Shown piece by piece: positions 45,966 to 54,616 of a stretch of DNA of 64,000 bases. The stretch comes from Streptomyces sp. NBC_00239 (GTDB taxonomy: Bacteria > Actinomycetota > Actinomycetes > Streptomycetales > Streptomycetaceae): NCBI RefSeq assembly GCF_036194065.1, contig NZ_CP108095.1, positions 5,890,001 to 5,954,000 on the forward strand, given 5' to 3'. The first letter of the stretch is position 1; every line of letters starts with the position of its first letter. The notes below the pieces were generated by a model. The model saw nothing but the letters and a program-made list of their open reading frames with translations, did not search any database and was not told the origin of the DNA. The position numbers were made by a program, and so were the translations under genes.

Positions 45966-46293
45966 CGCGTGCCCGGGCCCCCTCGTTCAGCCGGGCGGGC
46001 GCCTGCGCTGTGGCGGGAACCCCCAGCCTCGCCGGCGTTTGAGGCGCGGGGTTTGGGGCGGAGCCCCAGGACTGCAACCCGGCTGGCGCCGGGCACCGGG
46101 CTCCGCCCGGACCCGCGCCTCAAACGCCGGCGAGGCTGGATGGCGCCGCCCAGGCGGGGGGTTGCCACCCGGGTGGCTGGCGAGGCTGGAGGTTGCTCCC
46201 GAGGCAGGAGGTTGCCGCTCGGGTGGCCGGCGAGGCTGGAGATGCCCCCGGCATCGGTGGGCTGGAGGTGCGCCGCAGGCGGGCGGTGGGGGG
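45966..46293. repeat. Complete intergenic repeat element with 28-base inverted ends
   Basis: The best-preserved copy of the family in this window. The left arm (46023-46050, beginning CCAGCCTCGCCGGCGTTTGA) and right arm (46112-46139) are perfect inverted repeats of 28 bases. The 61-base centre contains GGGGCGGAGCCCC and CCGGGCTCCGCCCGG hairpins. Further fragments (GGCGAGGCTGGAG) trail to 46240. It lies between the stops of lgt and the CitE-like gene. No coding signal is seen. Confidence 0.8.
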
Positions 46294-47118
46294 TCAGGGG
46301 GTTCGGGTGGAGAGGGCGAGGACCTGGTGGGCGGCGGCCACTACCGCGGGGTCGACGAAACGGCCGTCGGGGAGCGCGGCCGCCCCCGGGGCGGCCCGGG
46401 CGGTGTCCAGGATCTGGCGCGCCGCGTCCACCTCCGCCGCCGAGGGAAGGAACGCCCGCTCGATCACGGGCAACTGCCGGGGATGGATCGCCGCCCGCCC
46501 CAGGAAGCCCAGCGCCCGCCCCCGCGCGCAGGACACCGCGAGCCCGTCGAGGTCGCGTACGTCCGGGTAGACAGACTGCGCGGGCGCCGGCAGCCCCGCC
46601 GCCCGGGCCGCGACGACGACTCGGGAGCGGGACCAGTCCAGGCCTTCGTCCGAGACCAGCCCCAGGTCGGCCCGCAGGTCCGCCTCGCCCAGCGCCAGCC
46701 CGCGCAGCGCCGGGTGCGCCCGTGCGATGTCGAAGGCCCGCTCGATGCCGAGCGCCGATTCCAGCAGGGCGTACAGGGCCGTGCCCCCGGTGCGCTCCGC
46801 GACCCACGCCACCGACGCCGGTTCGGTGATCTTGGGGAGGCGGAGGGCGGAGACCCCGCGCAGGCCGGCCAGCGCCGCCAGGTCCGGCTCGGCCCAGGGC
46901 GATTCCAGGGCGTTCACCCGGACGTGCACCGGCACGGCGGGGTGGGTGCCGAGCAGCTCGGCGGTGGCGGTCCGGGCGTACTCCTTGCGGTCAGGGGGCA
47001 CCGCGTCCTCCAGGTCCACGATCACCACGTCCGCGCCGGACCCGATCGCCTTCGCGACCACCTCCGGCCGGTGCCCGGGCGCGTACAGCCAGGTCAGCGG
47101 GGTCTCGTGGACGGTCAC
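46294..47118 (-). CDS. CitE-like (HpcH/HpaI) CoA-ester lyase
   Basis: A 274-aa TIM-barrel protein of the CitE/malyl-CoA lyase family, which cleaves or forms 3-hydroxy-acyl-CoA esters such as (S)-citramalyl-CoA, malyl-CoA or citryl-CoA. Family blocks are VVIVDLEDAVPPDRK, VRVNALESPWAEPDL, LPKITEPASV, ALLESALGIERAFDIA and ALGEADLRADLG, which hold the Mg-binding acidic residues, and AAIHPRQLPVIERAF near the C-terminus. No partner citrate lyase alpha or gamma subunits are present. It is the last gene of the minus-strand cluster, overlapping the CoA-transferase gene by 4 bases, which favours a CoA-activated substrate made by that neighbour. Confidence 0.88.
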   Translation of the reverse strand: MTVHETPLTWLYAPGHRPEVVAKAIGSGADVVIVDLEDAVPPDRKEYARTATAELLGTHPAVPVHVRVNALESPWAEPDLAALAGLRGVSALRLPKITEPASVAWVAERTGGTALYALLESALGIERAFDIARAHPALRGLALGEADLRADLGLVSDEGLDWSRSRVVVAARAAGLPAPAQSVYPDVRDLDGLAVSCARGRALGFLGRAAIHPRQLPVIERAFLPSAAEVDAARQILDTARAAPGAAALPDGRFVDPAVVAAAHQVLALSTRTP

Positions 47119-48356
47119 AGGACGCCTCCCGCGCGCAGTGCGGCGATCTCGTCGGCGGTCAGTCCCAGCTCGGACAGCACCGCGTCGGTGTCCGCGCCGT
47201 GCGGGCGGCCCGCCCAGCGGATGCCGCCGGGGGTCTCGGACAGCCGGAACAGGACGTTCTGCATCCGCAGGGACCCCAGTTCGGGGTCGGCGACCTCCGT
47301 GACCGTGTCCAGCGCCGCGAACTGCGGGTCCGCCATCACGTCCCGTACGTCGTACACGGGCGCCACCGCCGCCTGCGCCTGCTCGAACGCCGCGAGCACC
47401 TCGTCCTCCTTGTGGCGGGCGATCCACCCGCCGACCGCCTCGTCGAGCGTCTCCGCGTGCCGGGCGCGGCCGGTGCCGGTCGCGAACCACGGCTCGGCGA
47501 TCAGCTCCGACCGCCCCACCAGCCGCATCACCCGCTCCGCGACGGACTGGGCGGACGTCGACACCGCCAGCCAGCGGCCGTCCGCGGTGCGGTACGTGTT
47601 GCGGGGGGCGTTGTTGGTGGACCGGTTCCCGGTCCGCGGCTGCACGTAGCCGAGCTGGTCGTACCAGAGCGGGTGCGGGCCGAGCACGGTCAGGATCGGC
47701 TCGATGATCGCCAGGTCCACCACCTGGCCACGGCCGGTACCGGCGCGCGCGGCGAGCGCCGTCATGACCGCGTACGCCGTCGCCAGCGCGGCGATCGAGT
47801 CCGCGAGCCCGAACGGCGGCAGGGTGGGCGGGCCCTCCGGCTCGCCCGTCATCGCCGCGAAGCCGCTCATGGCCTCCGCGAGGGTCCCGAAACCGGCGCG
47901 GTGGGCGTACGGGCCGAACTGCCCGAAGCCCGTGACCCGGGTCAGCACCAGCCGCGGGTTGGCGGCGGACAGCTCAGGCCAGCCCAGCCCCCACTTCTCC
48001 AGGGTGCCGGGACGGAAGTTCTCGATCAGGACGTCGGCGGAGGCGGCCAGCCGCAGCAGCACGTCACGGCCGCCGGGCGTGGACAGGTCCAGGGTCATGG
48101 TCCGCTTGTTGCGGCCGAGCATCTTCCACCACAGGCCGATGCCGTCCTTTGCGGGGCCGTGGCCGCGGGACGGATCGGGGCGGTGCGGATGCTCGATCTT
48201 GACGACCTCGGCGCCGAAGTCGCCGAGCATCGTGGCGGCGAGCGGCCCCGCGAACAGCGTGGCGAGGTCCAGGACCCGCAATCCGGCCAGCGGGGGAGCC
48301 GTACCGGTCGCCGGGTCGGCCGTCGTGTCGGCCGCCGTACCGGCCGTCGTGTTCAT
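47115..48356 (-). CDS. Class III CoA-transferase (CaiB/BaiF family)
   Basis: A 413-aa family III acyl-CoA transferase, which moves CoA between carboxylic acids. N-terminal block: LRVLDLATLFAGPLAATMLGD then FGAEVVKIEHPHRPDPSRGHGP. The catalytic Asp is expected in GQVVDLAIIEPIL (about residue 188). Conserved LNxRKPG equivalent reads GRNKRTMTLDLSTPGG. The first 20 residues are a low-complexity TAGTAADTTADP tail. It overlaps the ribokinase gene upstream and the CitE-like gene downstream by 4 bases each. The pair CoA-transferase plus CitE-like lyase resembles modules that activate and split hydroxy-dicarboxylic acids; the actual acid is unknown. Confidence 0.9.
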   Translation of the reverse strand: MNTTAGTAADTTADPATGTAPPLAGLRVLDLATLFAGPLAATMLGDFGAEVVKIEHPHRPDPSRGHGPAKDGIGLWWKMLGRNKRTMTLDLSTPGGRDVLLRLAASADVLIENFRPGTLEKWGLGWPELSAANPRLVLTRVTGFGQFGPYAHRAGFGTLAEAMSGFAAMTGEPEGPPTLPPFGLADSIAALATAYAVMTALAARAGTGRGQVVDLAIIEPILTVLGPHPLWYDQLGYVQPRTGNRSTNNAPRNTYRTADGRWLAVSTSAQSVAERVMRLVGRSELIAEPWFATGTGRARHAETLDEAVGGWIARHKEDEVLAAFEQAQAAVAPVYDVRDVMADPQFAALDTVTEVADPELGSLRMQNVLFRLSETPGGIRWAGRPHGADTDAVLSELGLTADEIAALRAGGVL

Positions 48357-49279
48357 GAGCGGTGCTCCGCGGCGAGAGCGTCGATCTCGGCGCGTTCCGG
48401 CATCGAGGCGGAGGCGCCCGGCCGCTGCACCGACAGCGCGGCCGCCGCCGACGCCCAGCCCAGCGCGTCCCGCATCGGCCGACCCTCGCCCAGCGCGACG
48501 GCGAGCGCCCCGACGAAGGTGTCCCCGGCGGCCGTGGTGTCCACCGCCCGCACCCGCAGACCCGGCACGGTGTACGGGTCCGCGCCGCGCGCCGCGTACA
48601 GGCAGCCGGCCGCGCCCAGCGTGATCACCACCTCCGGCACGTCGTGCAGCAGCGCCGCGGCGGCCTGGAGCGGGTCGGTGAGACCGGTCAGCGCGGCCGC
48701 CTCGTGCTCGTTGGGCACCAACAGGTCGGTCGCGGCGAGCAGTTCGGCGGCCAGCGGCTGGGCGGGCGCGGGCGTCAGCACCGTGCGCACCCCGTGCGCG
48801 CGGGCCGCCCGGGCGCCCGCGAGCACGCCGGCCGGCGGCAGCTCCAGCTGGAGCAGCAGCGCGCCCGCGCCGGCGATCCGCTCCTCGTCGCCCGCTTCGA
48901 GCGCGGTGACCGTGCCGTTGGCACCCGGCACCACCACGATCGCGTTGCCGCCCTCGTCGTCCACCGTGATGTGGGCCGTGCCGCTGGCCCCCTCCACGGT
49001 CCGCAGCCCGGCCGTGTCCACGCCGGCCCCGGCCAGCACGGCCCGCAGCCGCACCCCGGACTCGTCCGCGCCGACCGCCCCGATCATCGTCACCGCCCCG
49101 CCCGAACGGGCCGCGGCCAGCGCCTGGTTGGCCCCCTTGCCGCCGGGGATGGTACGGAACTCGCGGCCCGTGACGGTCTCGCCGCGGCGCGGGGCCTTGG
49201 CCACGTACGCGACCAGGTCCATGTTCGCGCTGCCGAGCACGGCGATCCGGGGGCGGCCGGGGGATGCGGGCGGTGTCAT
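48353..49279 (-). CDS. rbsK: Ribokinase (PfkB family)
   Basis: A 308-aa PfkB sugar kinase that matches ribokinase closely. The N-terminal AVLGSANMDLVAYVAKAPRRG is followed by GETVTG and GGKGANQALAAARSGG. The C-terminal signature DTTAAGDTFVGAL contains the catalytic Asp, as in E. coli RbsK. It would phosphorylate D-ribose, or a close relative, to the 5-phosphate. No ribose transporter or repressor is adjacent. Instead it is coupled by 4-base overlaps to an ADP-ribosylglycohydrolase-fold gene and a CoA-transferase gene, suggesting its ribose is released by the hydrolases. Confidence 0.9.
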   Translation of the reverse strand: MTPPASPGRPRIAVLGSANMDLVAYVAKAPRRGETVTGREFRTIPGGKGANQALAAARSGGAVTMIGAVGADESGVRLRAVLAGAGVDTAGLRTVEGASGTAHITVDDEGGNAIVVVPGANGTVTALEAGDEERIAGAGALLLQLELPPAGVLAGARAARAHGVRTVLTPAPAQPLAAELLAATDLLVPNEHEAAALTGLTDPLQAAAALLHDVPEVVITLGAAGCLYAARGADPYTVPGLRVRAVDTTAAGDTFVGALAVALGEGRPMRDALGWASAAAALSVQRPGASASMPERAEIDALAAEHRS

Positions 49280-50913
49280 TGGAGCGCTGCCTCCTGTGCG
49301 GTGAGGGTGGCCAGGGTGTCGAAGCCGATGCCGTCGAAGCCGGCGACGGTGGTGGCGAGACGGTTGCGGAGCGGGGCCGTCCAGTGTGCGGGCAGGGCCC
49401 GTACGGAACCGGCCAGCAGGCCCGCGAGGGAGCCCGCGGTGGCGCCGTTCGAGTCGGTGTCCCAGCCGCCGGACACGGCCCGGCACACCGAAGCGCCGAA
49501 GTCGCCGTCGGCGTGCGTGAGGGCGGCGGCGATCAGGGCGGTGTTGGGGACGGCGTGCACCCAGTGCAGGTGTCCGTAGCGGGCGTGCAGGAGGTCCGCG
49601 ACCCGGTCGAAGTCCGGGTGCGCGCAGGCCGCGTCGATGCCGAACCGGACCGCCTCGGCGAGTCGCGAGCGGGGTGGCACCACGGCCAGCCCGGCGCGCA
49701 GCGCGTCGTGCACGTCACCGCTCCCGGCGGCGGCCCGGGCCAGCGCGGCCGCCGCGAACATGGCCGCGTACACACCGTTCGCGGTGTGCGTCAGGCGGGC
49801 GTCGCGGTACGCCTGCCGGGCGGCGGCCGCGGGATCGCCCGGATTGGTCCAGCCGTGGACGTCGGCGCGGATCAGCGCCCCGATCCACTCGCGGAACGGA
49901 TTGTGACGGGTGGCCGTGAGCGGCGGCTCCAGACCGAGGAGCAGGTTGCGGTACGCGACGCGCTCGGCGGTGAACGTACGCCCGGCCGGCAGCTCGTCCA
50001 GCCAGACACGGGCCACGTCGGCGGTGGTGAACCCCTTGCCGTGCCGCTGGAGGAGCCGCAGACCCAGCAGCGGGTAGTTGAGGTCGTCGTCCTCGGGCGC
50101 GCCGTCGATGTTCTCGGCGAGGGAGGTCGGCGCGCTGCGCCGGTTCCAGGGGTACGCGGCCAGCAGCTCCGCGGGCACCCCCTTCTCGGTGAACCAGGAG
50201 GTCAGGGGCCAGTTGCCGGCGGCCTGTGCGAGCGCCCGGATGGCGTGCAGCGGCAGCTTCTCGACGGGCTTGCCGAGCACGCACCCGACGGCCCGCCCCA
50301 CCCACGCGGCTTCCAGCCGCGCCACGAACGCGGCCCGGGGCGGGTCCCCGGCCGCGGGCCGCGGTCCCGCGCCGGGCCTGCCGCCCGGCCGGCGGTCCGG
50401 CCCGTGACGCCCCCGCCGGTCCGGCTCGGAGTGCCTGGCGTGGTCCTGCCCGGTGTCCGACGGGCCGGGGCCGTCGGCCGGCCAGTGGGGGCAGGCGGTG
50501 GTGATCGCCGACAGGGTGGTGGGCTCGCGCGCGGCCAACGGGGAGGGGAGGGCGTCGAGTTCGGTGAGCAGGCGCAGGGCCAGGGCGCGCAGCCCGGGAG
50601 CGGGCGCGCCGGTGGAGGCCCCGGCCCGCTCCGGTGCGGGCCGGCCGCCCGCGGCGAGCCACGCGCGCCGCCACGGTTCCGCGTCCCGCCCGTCCTCGGC
50701 CGCCTGCCGCAGCTCGTGCCCGACCAGGTCCTCCGGCTGCGCCCAGGTCAGCCGCAGCGGCCGCGCGGGCTCCGGCTGCGACAACGGCGTCCGTGCCGGC
50801 GCGGGCCCCGGCGATGACGTCGGCGTCGGCTCGAGCGATGGCGGCGGTGGCGACGGCGGTGACGGCGACGGTTGTGACGGCGACGGCGCGGGGGGACCGG
50901 GCGGCGGGGTCAT
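49276..50913 (-). CDS. ADP-ribosylglycohydrolase-fold protein with long N-terminal extension
   Basis: A 545-aa protein. Residues 1-50 are almost all Pro and Ser. Residues 55-150 form a second region with a WAQPEDLVGHELRQA block, and 150-195 is a charged linker. The ADP-ribosylglycohydrolase (ARH/DraG) fold starts at about residue 195: WVGRAVGCVLGKPVEKLP, then APEDDDLNYPLL, an EDDD variant of the usual TDDT metal site, and GGWDTDSNGATAGSLAGLLAG, the second metal site. Metal ligands look intact. The ATG at 50913 overlaps the preceding paralogue by 4 bases, and the stop overlaps the ribokinase start. The substrate is unknown and could be ADP-ribosyl-protein or another N- or O-ribosylated compound. 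Confidence 0.86.
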   Translation of the reverse strand: MTPPPGPPAPSPSQPSPSPPSPPPPSLEPTPTSSPGPAPARTPLSQPEPARPLRLTWAQPEDLVGHELRQAAEDGRDAEPWRRAWLAAGGRPAPERAGASTGAPAPGLRALALRLLTELDALPSPLAAREPTTLSAITTACPHWPADGPGPSDTGQDHARHSEPDRRGRHGPDRRPGGRPGAGPRPAAGDPPRAAFVARLEAAWVGRAVGCVLGKPVEKLPLHAIRALAQAAGNWPLTSWFTEKGVPAELLAAYPWNRRSAPTSLAENIDGAPEDDDLNYPLLGLRLLQRHGKGFTTADVARVWLDELPAGRTFTAERVAYRNLLLGLEPPLTATRHNPFREWIGALIRADVHGWTNPGDPAAAARQAYRDARLTHTANGVYAAMFAAAALARAAAGSGDVHDALRAGLAVVPPRSRLAEAVRFGIDAACAHPDFDRVADLLHARYGHLHWVHAVPNTALIAAALTHADGDFGASVCRAVSGGWDTDSNGATAGSLAGLLAGSVRALPAHWTAPLRNRLATTVAGFDGIGFDTLATLTAQEAALQ

Positions 50914-52055
50914 CGGGGGGTCGCGATCGTGGTGAAGGCCGACTCGTGGGCGCGGCGCCGGGCGAGGTCGCGGTCGAAGACCTCCCGGGCGACCTCGGCG
51001 AGCGCGGCCGCCGGGGCGTGCAGGTCGAGCCGGCTGGCCTCCGCGACCTGCTTCGACCAGGCGGCGGGCACCGCGGACTCGCCGCCCAGGGCCCCGGCGA
51101 TCGCCCCCGCCATGGTGGCGGTCGAGTCGCAGTCCCGGCCGTAGTTGACCGCGCCCAGGACGGCGGGCTCGTACGCCCCGCCGGCGACCAGCAGCATGCC
51201 GAGGGCGACCGGCAGCTCCTCGATGGAGTGCAGCCGGGAGGGCCGCCGGGCGGCCAGCGACGGGGCGCGGTAGTCCGGGCCGACCGAGTCGAAGGGGGCG
51301 ACGGCCGTCCGCAGCGGCGCCAGCGCCGACTCGAAGTCCGTGTGCCGCACGGCCACTTCGCAGACCGCCTCGATCGCCGACCGGGTGCCGTCCTTGGCGA
51401 GGGCCAGCGCCGTCTCCACCACGGCGGCGGCCGTCGCGCCCGGCACGCAGGCCGCCGCGACCGCGGCCGCGAACACCCCGGCGGCCTCCCGCCCGTACGA
51501 GGACTGGTGGGCGCCGGCGATGTCGAGGGCCTCGGCGTAGGCGCCTTCCGGATTGCCGGCGTTGACCAGTCCGACCGGCGCCATGTACATCGCGGCGCCG
51601 CAGTTGACGATGTTCCCGCTGCCCGCCTCGCGCGGGTCCACGTGCCCGTAGTGCAGGCGGGCCACGATCCACTTCTCGGCCAGGAAGACGCGGTGCAGGG
51701 GGAGGGCTTCCGCTTCCAGTTCCGGGATCCAGCGCGGGGTGGAGATCAGATCGGGCACCAGGTGGTCGGCGACCGCGTACGCGTCGAGGTGGTCGCGCAC
51801 CTTCTCGTAGACGCGGACCAGGGCGTGCGTCATCAGGGTGTCGTCCGTGACGTGCCCGTCGCCCTTGTGGTATGGCGCGATCGGGCGCGCCGTACGCCAG
51901 TCGTCGTGGAAGGGGCCGACGATGCCGTGCACCCGGCCGCCGTGCCGTTCGGCGATCTGGTCGGGGGTCCAGCCCTCCACCGGGCCGCCGAGCGCGTCGC
52001 CGACGGCCGCGCCGACGAGGACGCCGGCCGCCCTTTCCTCCAGAGTGAGCGTCAT
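50910..52055 (-). CDS. ADP-ribosylglycohydrolase family protein
   Basis: A 381-aa hydrolase, the most canonical of four paralogues in this cluster along with the one at 53394. The N-terminal helix carries GVLVGAAVGDALGGPVEGW. The first dinuclear Mg site is GHVTDDTLMTHALV (about residues 67-80), a middle helix follows with SGNIVNCGAAMYMAPVG, and the second metal site is NYGRDCDSTATMAGAIAGALGG. Family members remove ADP-ribose from proteins or small molecules by hydrolysing the C1 glycosidic bond. The ATG at 52055 has AAGGGA upstream, 7 bases beyond the preceding stop. Confidence 0.9.
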   Translation of the reverse strand: MTLTLEERAAGVLVGAAVGDALGGPVEGWTPDQIAERHGGRVHGIVGPFHDDWRTARPIAPYHKGDGHVTDDTLMTHALVRVYEKVRDHLDAYAVADHLVPDLISTPRWIPELEAEALPLHRVFLAEKWIVARLHYGHVDPREAGSGNIVNCGAAMYMAPVGLVNAGNPEGAYAEALDIAGAHQSSYGREAAGVFAAAVAAACVPGATAAAVVETALALAKDGTRSAIEAVCEVAVRHTDFESALAPLRTAVAPFDSVGPDYRAPSLAARRPSRLHSIEELPVALGMLLVAGGAYEPAVLGAVNYGRDCDSTATMAGAIAGALGGESAVPAAWSKQVAEASRLDLHAPAAALAEVAREVFDRDLARRRAHESAFTTIATPR

Positions 52056-52062
52056 GTCTGAA

Positions 52063-53397
52063 TCATCCCTTGGGTGAGGTCAGTTCCGAGCGTGCGAGCA
52101 GCCCGGCGAGTTCCACGAGATCGGTGCCGGCGAGGCGGGGGAGCACACAGCCGGACAGGGTCCGGCAGGCCTCGCGCCAGCCGACGGGCAGCGCGTCGCC
52201 GCCGCCGAGCGCGCCGGTGAGCGCGCCGGCGAGGGCGGGCGCGGAGTCGGCGACCCGGGACAGGCAGGCGGCGGCCGGCACCGCCTCGGTGACCCGGCCG
52301 CGGGCCGCCGTGGCGAGTGCGAGGGCGACCGGCACGGTCTCGGCGGCCGCGATGCCGTAGCTGTAGACGTGGTCGACGATCTCGTGCTCCAGGGTGGGGA
52401 CGAGGGCGAACGCGCCGCTGTCCGGGGGCAGCGCTCGGGCCAGTTTCACGGCGTGCTGGGCGTTGCGGCCGATCTCCGTGGACTCGGGGAGCTGGCCCAG
52501 GGCGGCCGCGACGGCGCCGTCCACGTCGGCCCCGCCGAGCGCGGCGGCGACCGCGGCCGCCATCGCGCGGGCCCCGTGCACCCCGTCCCCGTCCTGGGTG
52601 TAGCGGGCGTCGAACTCGGCCAGTTCGGCGGCGGCTTCGGGATCACCGGGGTGCACGACCGCGAGTACGGCCGCCCGCACGCAGGCCGCGTCGTCGAAGT
52701 AGTGCGGGTTGTCGTGCCCGGTCGCGGGCGGCCGCAGCCCGGCCGCGAGATTGCCCAGGCCCGCGCGTACGGAGATCCGGGCGCGCAGCGGCAGCACGGC
52801 GGACTCCACCTCGGGGGCGCGTTCGGCGGCCGCCGCGACCTCGCTGGCCAGGGCGTTCCAGGCGAGGTCGATGGCCGCGCGCATCCGCCGCGACCGGGAG
52901 AGGTCGCTGAGCAGGGAACCGGCGGCGGTGAGCACCGACTCGGCGACGAAGGCGGCCCATTCGGCGTCGTCGGAGGGGCCCAGGCGGAGCGGTTCGGGCG
53001 GCTGGTTGAGGGCGATCGGCACGGGGAGGGTGGTGGTGGCGTTCTGCTCCGCGAAGGTGTCGAGCTCGCGGGTGAGGCGGCGGGTCCACTCGGGCATCCG
53101 CGAGGCGCGGTGCCGTGCGGCCGGCCACCCGGCGGCGTCCCCCGCGGCGAGCCCGAGCAGCAGCCCCTCGATCCGCCGGGGCCCGGCCGCTGCTGCCGGT
53201 GCCGGTGCCAGTGCCGGTGCCGTCGCCGCGCCCGTGCCCGCGTGCCCGTTCACCTTCCCGTTCAGCTCGTCCCCGTTCACCTCGCCGTCCACCTCTCCCT
53301 CCGGTTTCCGGTCCGCCGGCAGGCCGGGGTGCGGCTCGCAGGCGACCGGGTCGGTGGGCAGCGGGGGGCGCGGGGCGGCGTAGGGCGGCGGCGTCAT
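52063..53397 (-). CDS. ADP-ribosylglycohydrolase-fold protein with degenerate metal site
   Basis: A 444-aa paralogue with a low-complexity N-terminus of about 75 residues. The fold begins IEGLLLGLAAGDAAGWPAAR. Where the others have TDDT it reads GPSDDAEWAAF, and the final motif, normally GxDxDTxxxxAGALxGA, reads SRVADSAPALAGALTGALGG, losing the first Asp. The catalytic metal cluster is therefore probably incomplete, so this may be a pseudoenzyme or partner subunit. The ATG at 53397 overlaps the upstream paralogue by 4 bases, and a 7-base gap leads to the next. Confidence 0.82.
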   Translation of the reverse strand: MTPPPYAAPRPPLPTDPVACEPHPGLPADRKPEGEVDGEVNGDELNGKVNGHAGTGAATAPALAPAPAAAAGPRRIEGLLLGLAAGDAAGWPAARHRASRMPEWTRRLTRELDTFAEQNATTTLPVPIALNQPPEPLRLGPSDDAEWAAFVAESVLTAAGSLLSDLSRSRRMRAAIDLAWNALASEVAAAAERAPEVESAVLPLRARISVRAGLGNLAAGLRPPATGHDNPHYFDDAACVRAAVLAVVHPGDPEAAAELAEFDARYTQDGDGVHGARAMAAAVAAALGGADVDGAVAAALGQLPESTEIGRNAQHAVKLARALPPDSGAFALVPTLEHEIVDHVYSYGIAAAETVPVALALATAARGRVTEAVPAAACLSRVADSAPALAGALTGALGGGDALPVGWREACRTLSGCVLPRLAGTDLVELAGLLARSELTSPKG

Positions 53398-54380
53398 CGG
53401 GCAGGCTCGCTTTCCGGGGTGAGGAGGTCGGCGATGTCCAGGACGTGGTAGCCGCGCATCGACGGCAGGCAGCTGCCGCGGACCGGGCCGATGACCGAGG
53501 ACCACTCCTCGGGGATCGCCGAGACCCCGGACAGCGCGCCGGACAGCGCGCCCGCCACGGCGGCGGTGGTGTCCGCGTCGCGGCCCATGTTGACGGCGGT
53601 CAGGACGGACTCCGAGAACGCGCCGCGCGCGGCCGCGAAGGCGCCGAAGGCGAGTCCGACCGCCTCGGGCGCCAGGTCCGTCCAGGGGTAGCCGCCGATC
53701 ACCACGGCGGACCGGACGGCCCGTTCGCCGCGCGGCGCGGCCGTCACCGCCCGCCGCAGCGAGCGCGCGGTCCAGGAGTCGGAGGGGATGACGGACAGCG
53801 CGGCGGCGACCACCGCGGCGGCGCTGCCGCCGGCCATGGCGGCCGCGACCCCCGCGGCGACGGCCTGGCCGCCGTAGATTCCCTCGCCGTCGTGGCTGAC
53901 GCAGCCGTCGATGGCGACGAGCCGGGCCGCCTCCGCGGGACGGCCGGCCGCGAACACGCCGAACGGGGCCGCCCGCATCGCCAGCCCGTCGCTCCACGCG
54001 TGCCGGTGCTGGGCGGAGATCGGGGCGGCCAGCCCGCGCCGCAGGTTCTCCAGGGTGCCGCGCTCCGAGAAGCCGGCCCCGCGGAACGGCCCTTCGTCGA
54101 GGTCGGCGATCCAGTGGTGCCAGGCCCGTTCCACATGGGCGACCGTCAGGGCCGAACCGTGCCGCGCGAGCAGCAGCCCGGAGAAGATCGCGTACTCCGT
54201 GTCGTCGGTACCCGCGGGATCGTCCGAGACGAACCCCTCGATCCGGCCCCACCGGGCGCGGATCTCCGACGGCTTCATGTTCTCCGCAGGGGCGCCGAGC
54301 GCGTCACCGACCGCGAGCCCCAGAAGAGCGCCCCTCGCCCGTTCGAGGAGGACTTGCGGATTGCATGCAATCAGCTCCAT
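53394..54380 (-). CDS. ADP-ribosylglycohydrolase family protein (first gene of cluster)
   Basis: A 328-aa canonical ADP-ribosylglycohydrolase. LERARGALLGLAVGDALGAP lies at about residues 11-30, the first metal site is AGTDDTEYAIFSGLL, and the second is NMGRDADTTAAVAGALSGALSG. All expected Mg ligands are present. The ATG at 54380 is selected because GAGAGG lies 6 bases upstream; a longer reading frame has no ribosome site. It leads a seven-gene minus-strand operon. The promoter must lie in the 236 bases shared with the divergent metal transporter gene. Confidence 0.9.
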   Translation of the reverse strand: MELIACNPQVLLERARGALLGLAVGDALGAPAENMKPSEIRARWGRIEGFVSDDPAGTDDTEYAIFSGLLLARHGSALTVAHVERAWHHWIADLDEGPFRGAGFSERGTLENLRRGLAAPISAQHRHAWSDGLAMRAAPFGVFAAGRPAEAARLVAIDGCVSHDGEGIYGGQAVAAGVAAAMAGGSAAAVVAAALSVIPSDSWTARSLRRAVTAAPRGERAVRSAVVIGGYPWTDLAPEAVGLAFGAFAAARGAFSESVLTAVNMGRDADTTAAVAGALSGALSGVSAIPEEWSSVIGPVRGSCLPSMRGYHVLDIADLLTPESEPAR

Positions 54381-54616
54381 GGCGCGCCTCTCGACTTGAT
54401 GGGACTCATCATGAGCCCTTGGGGGATTTGTGCCATGACAGTGGGTTTGTCGGTCGGCGCGAAACACCCCGGTCACCCGGTCGCCAGCGGCCAAAACCCC
54501 AGGTAAGTACGGCCTACCTTGCTGGCGGGCGCCGAAAATCGTGCGTAGTTTCGAGGTGTTGGGGGAGAGCCGGATGCCTCATGGCTTCCGCATGCGCAAA
54601 AGGGGAGTAAAGCCAC
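54381..54616. promoter_or_regulatory. Divergent control region with a nested inverted repeat
   Basis: This 236-base region separates the hydrolase operon from the VIT-type gene. It contains GCCAGC (54483-54488) paired with GCTGGC (54521-54526), enclosing AGGTA (54501-54505) paired with TACCT (54515-54519). The latter recalls iron-regulator boxes, but the spacing is too long for the consensus. The region is less GC-rich near 54530-54615. Confidence 0.45.

Noticed and set aside
54501..54519. Iron-regulator (DmdR/IdeR) box before the VIT-family gene
   Set aside because: AGGTA and TACCT are present but separated by 9 bases, leaving 11 between AGGT and ACCT instead of the 7 of the consensus. It is too long to call an iron box.
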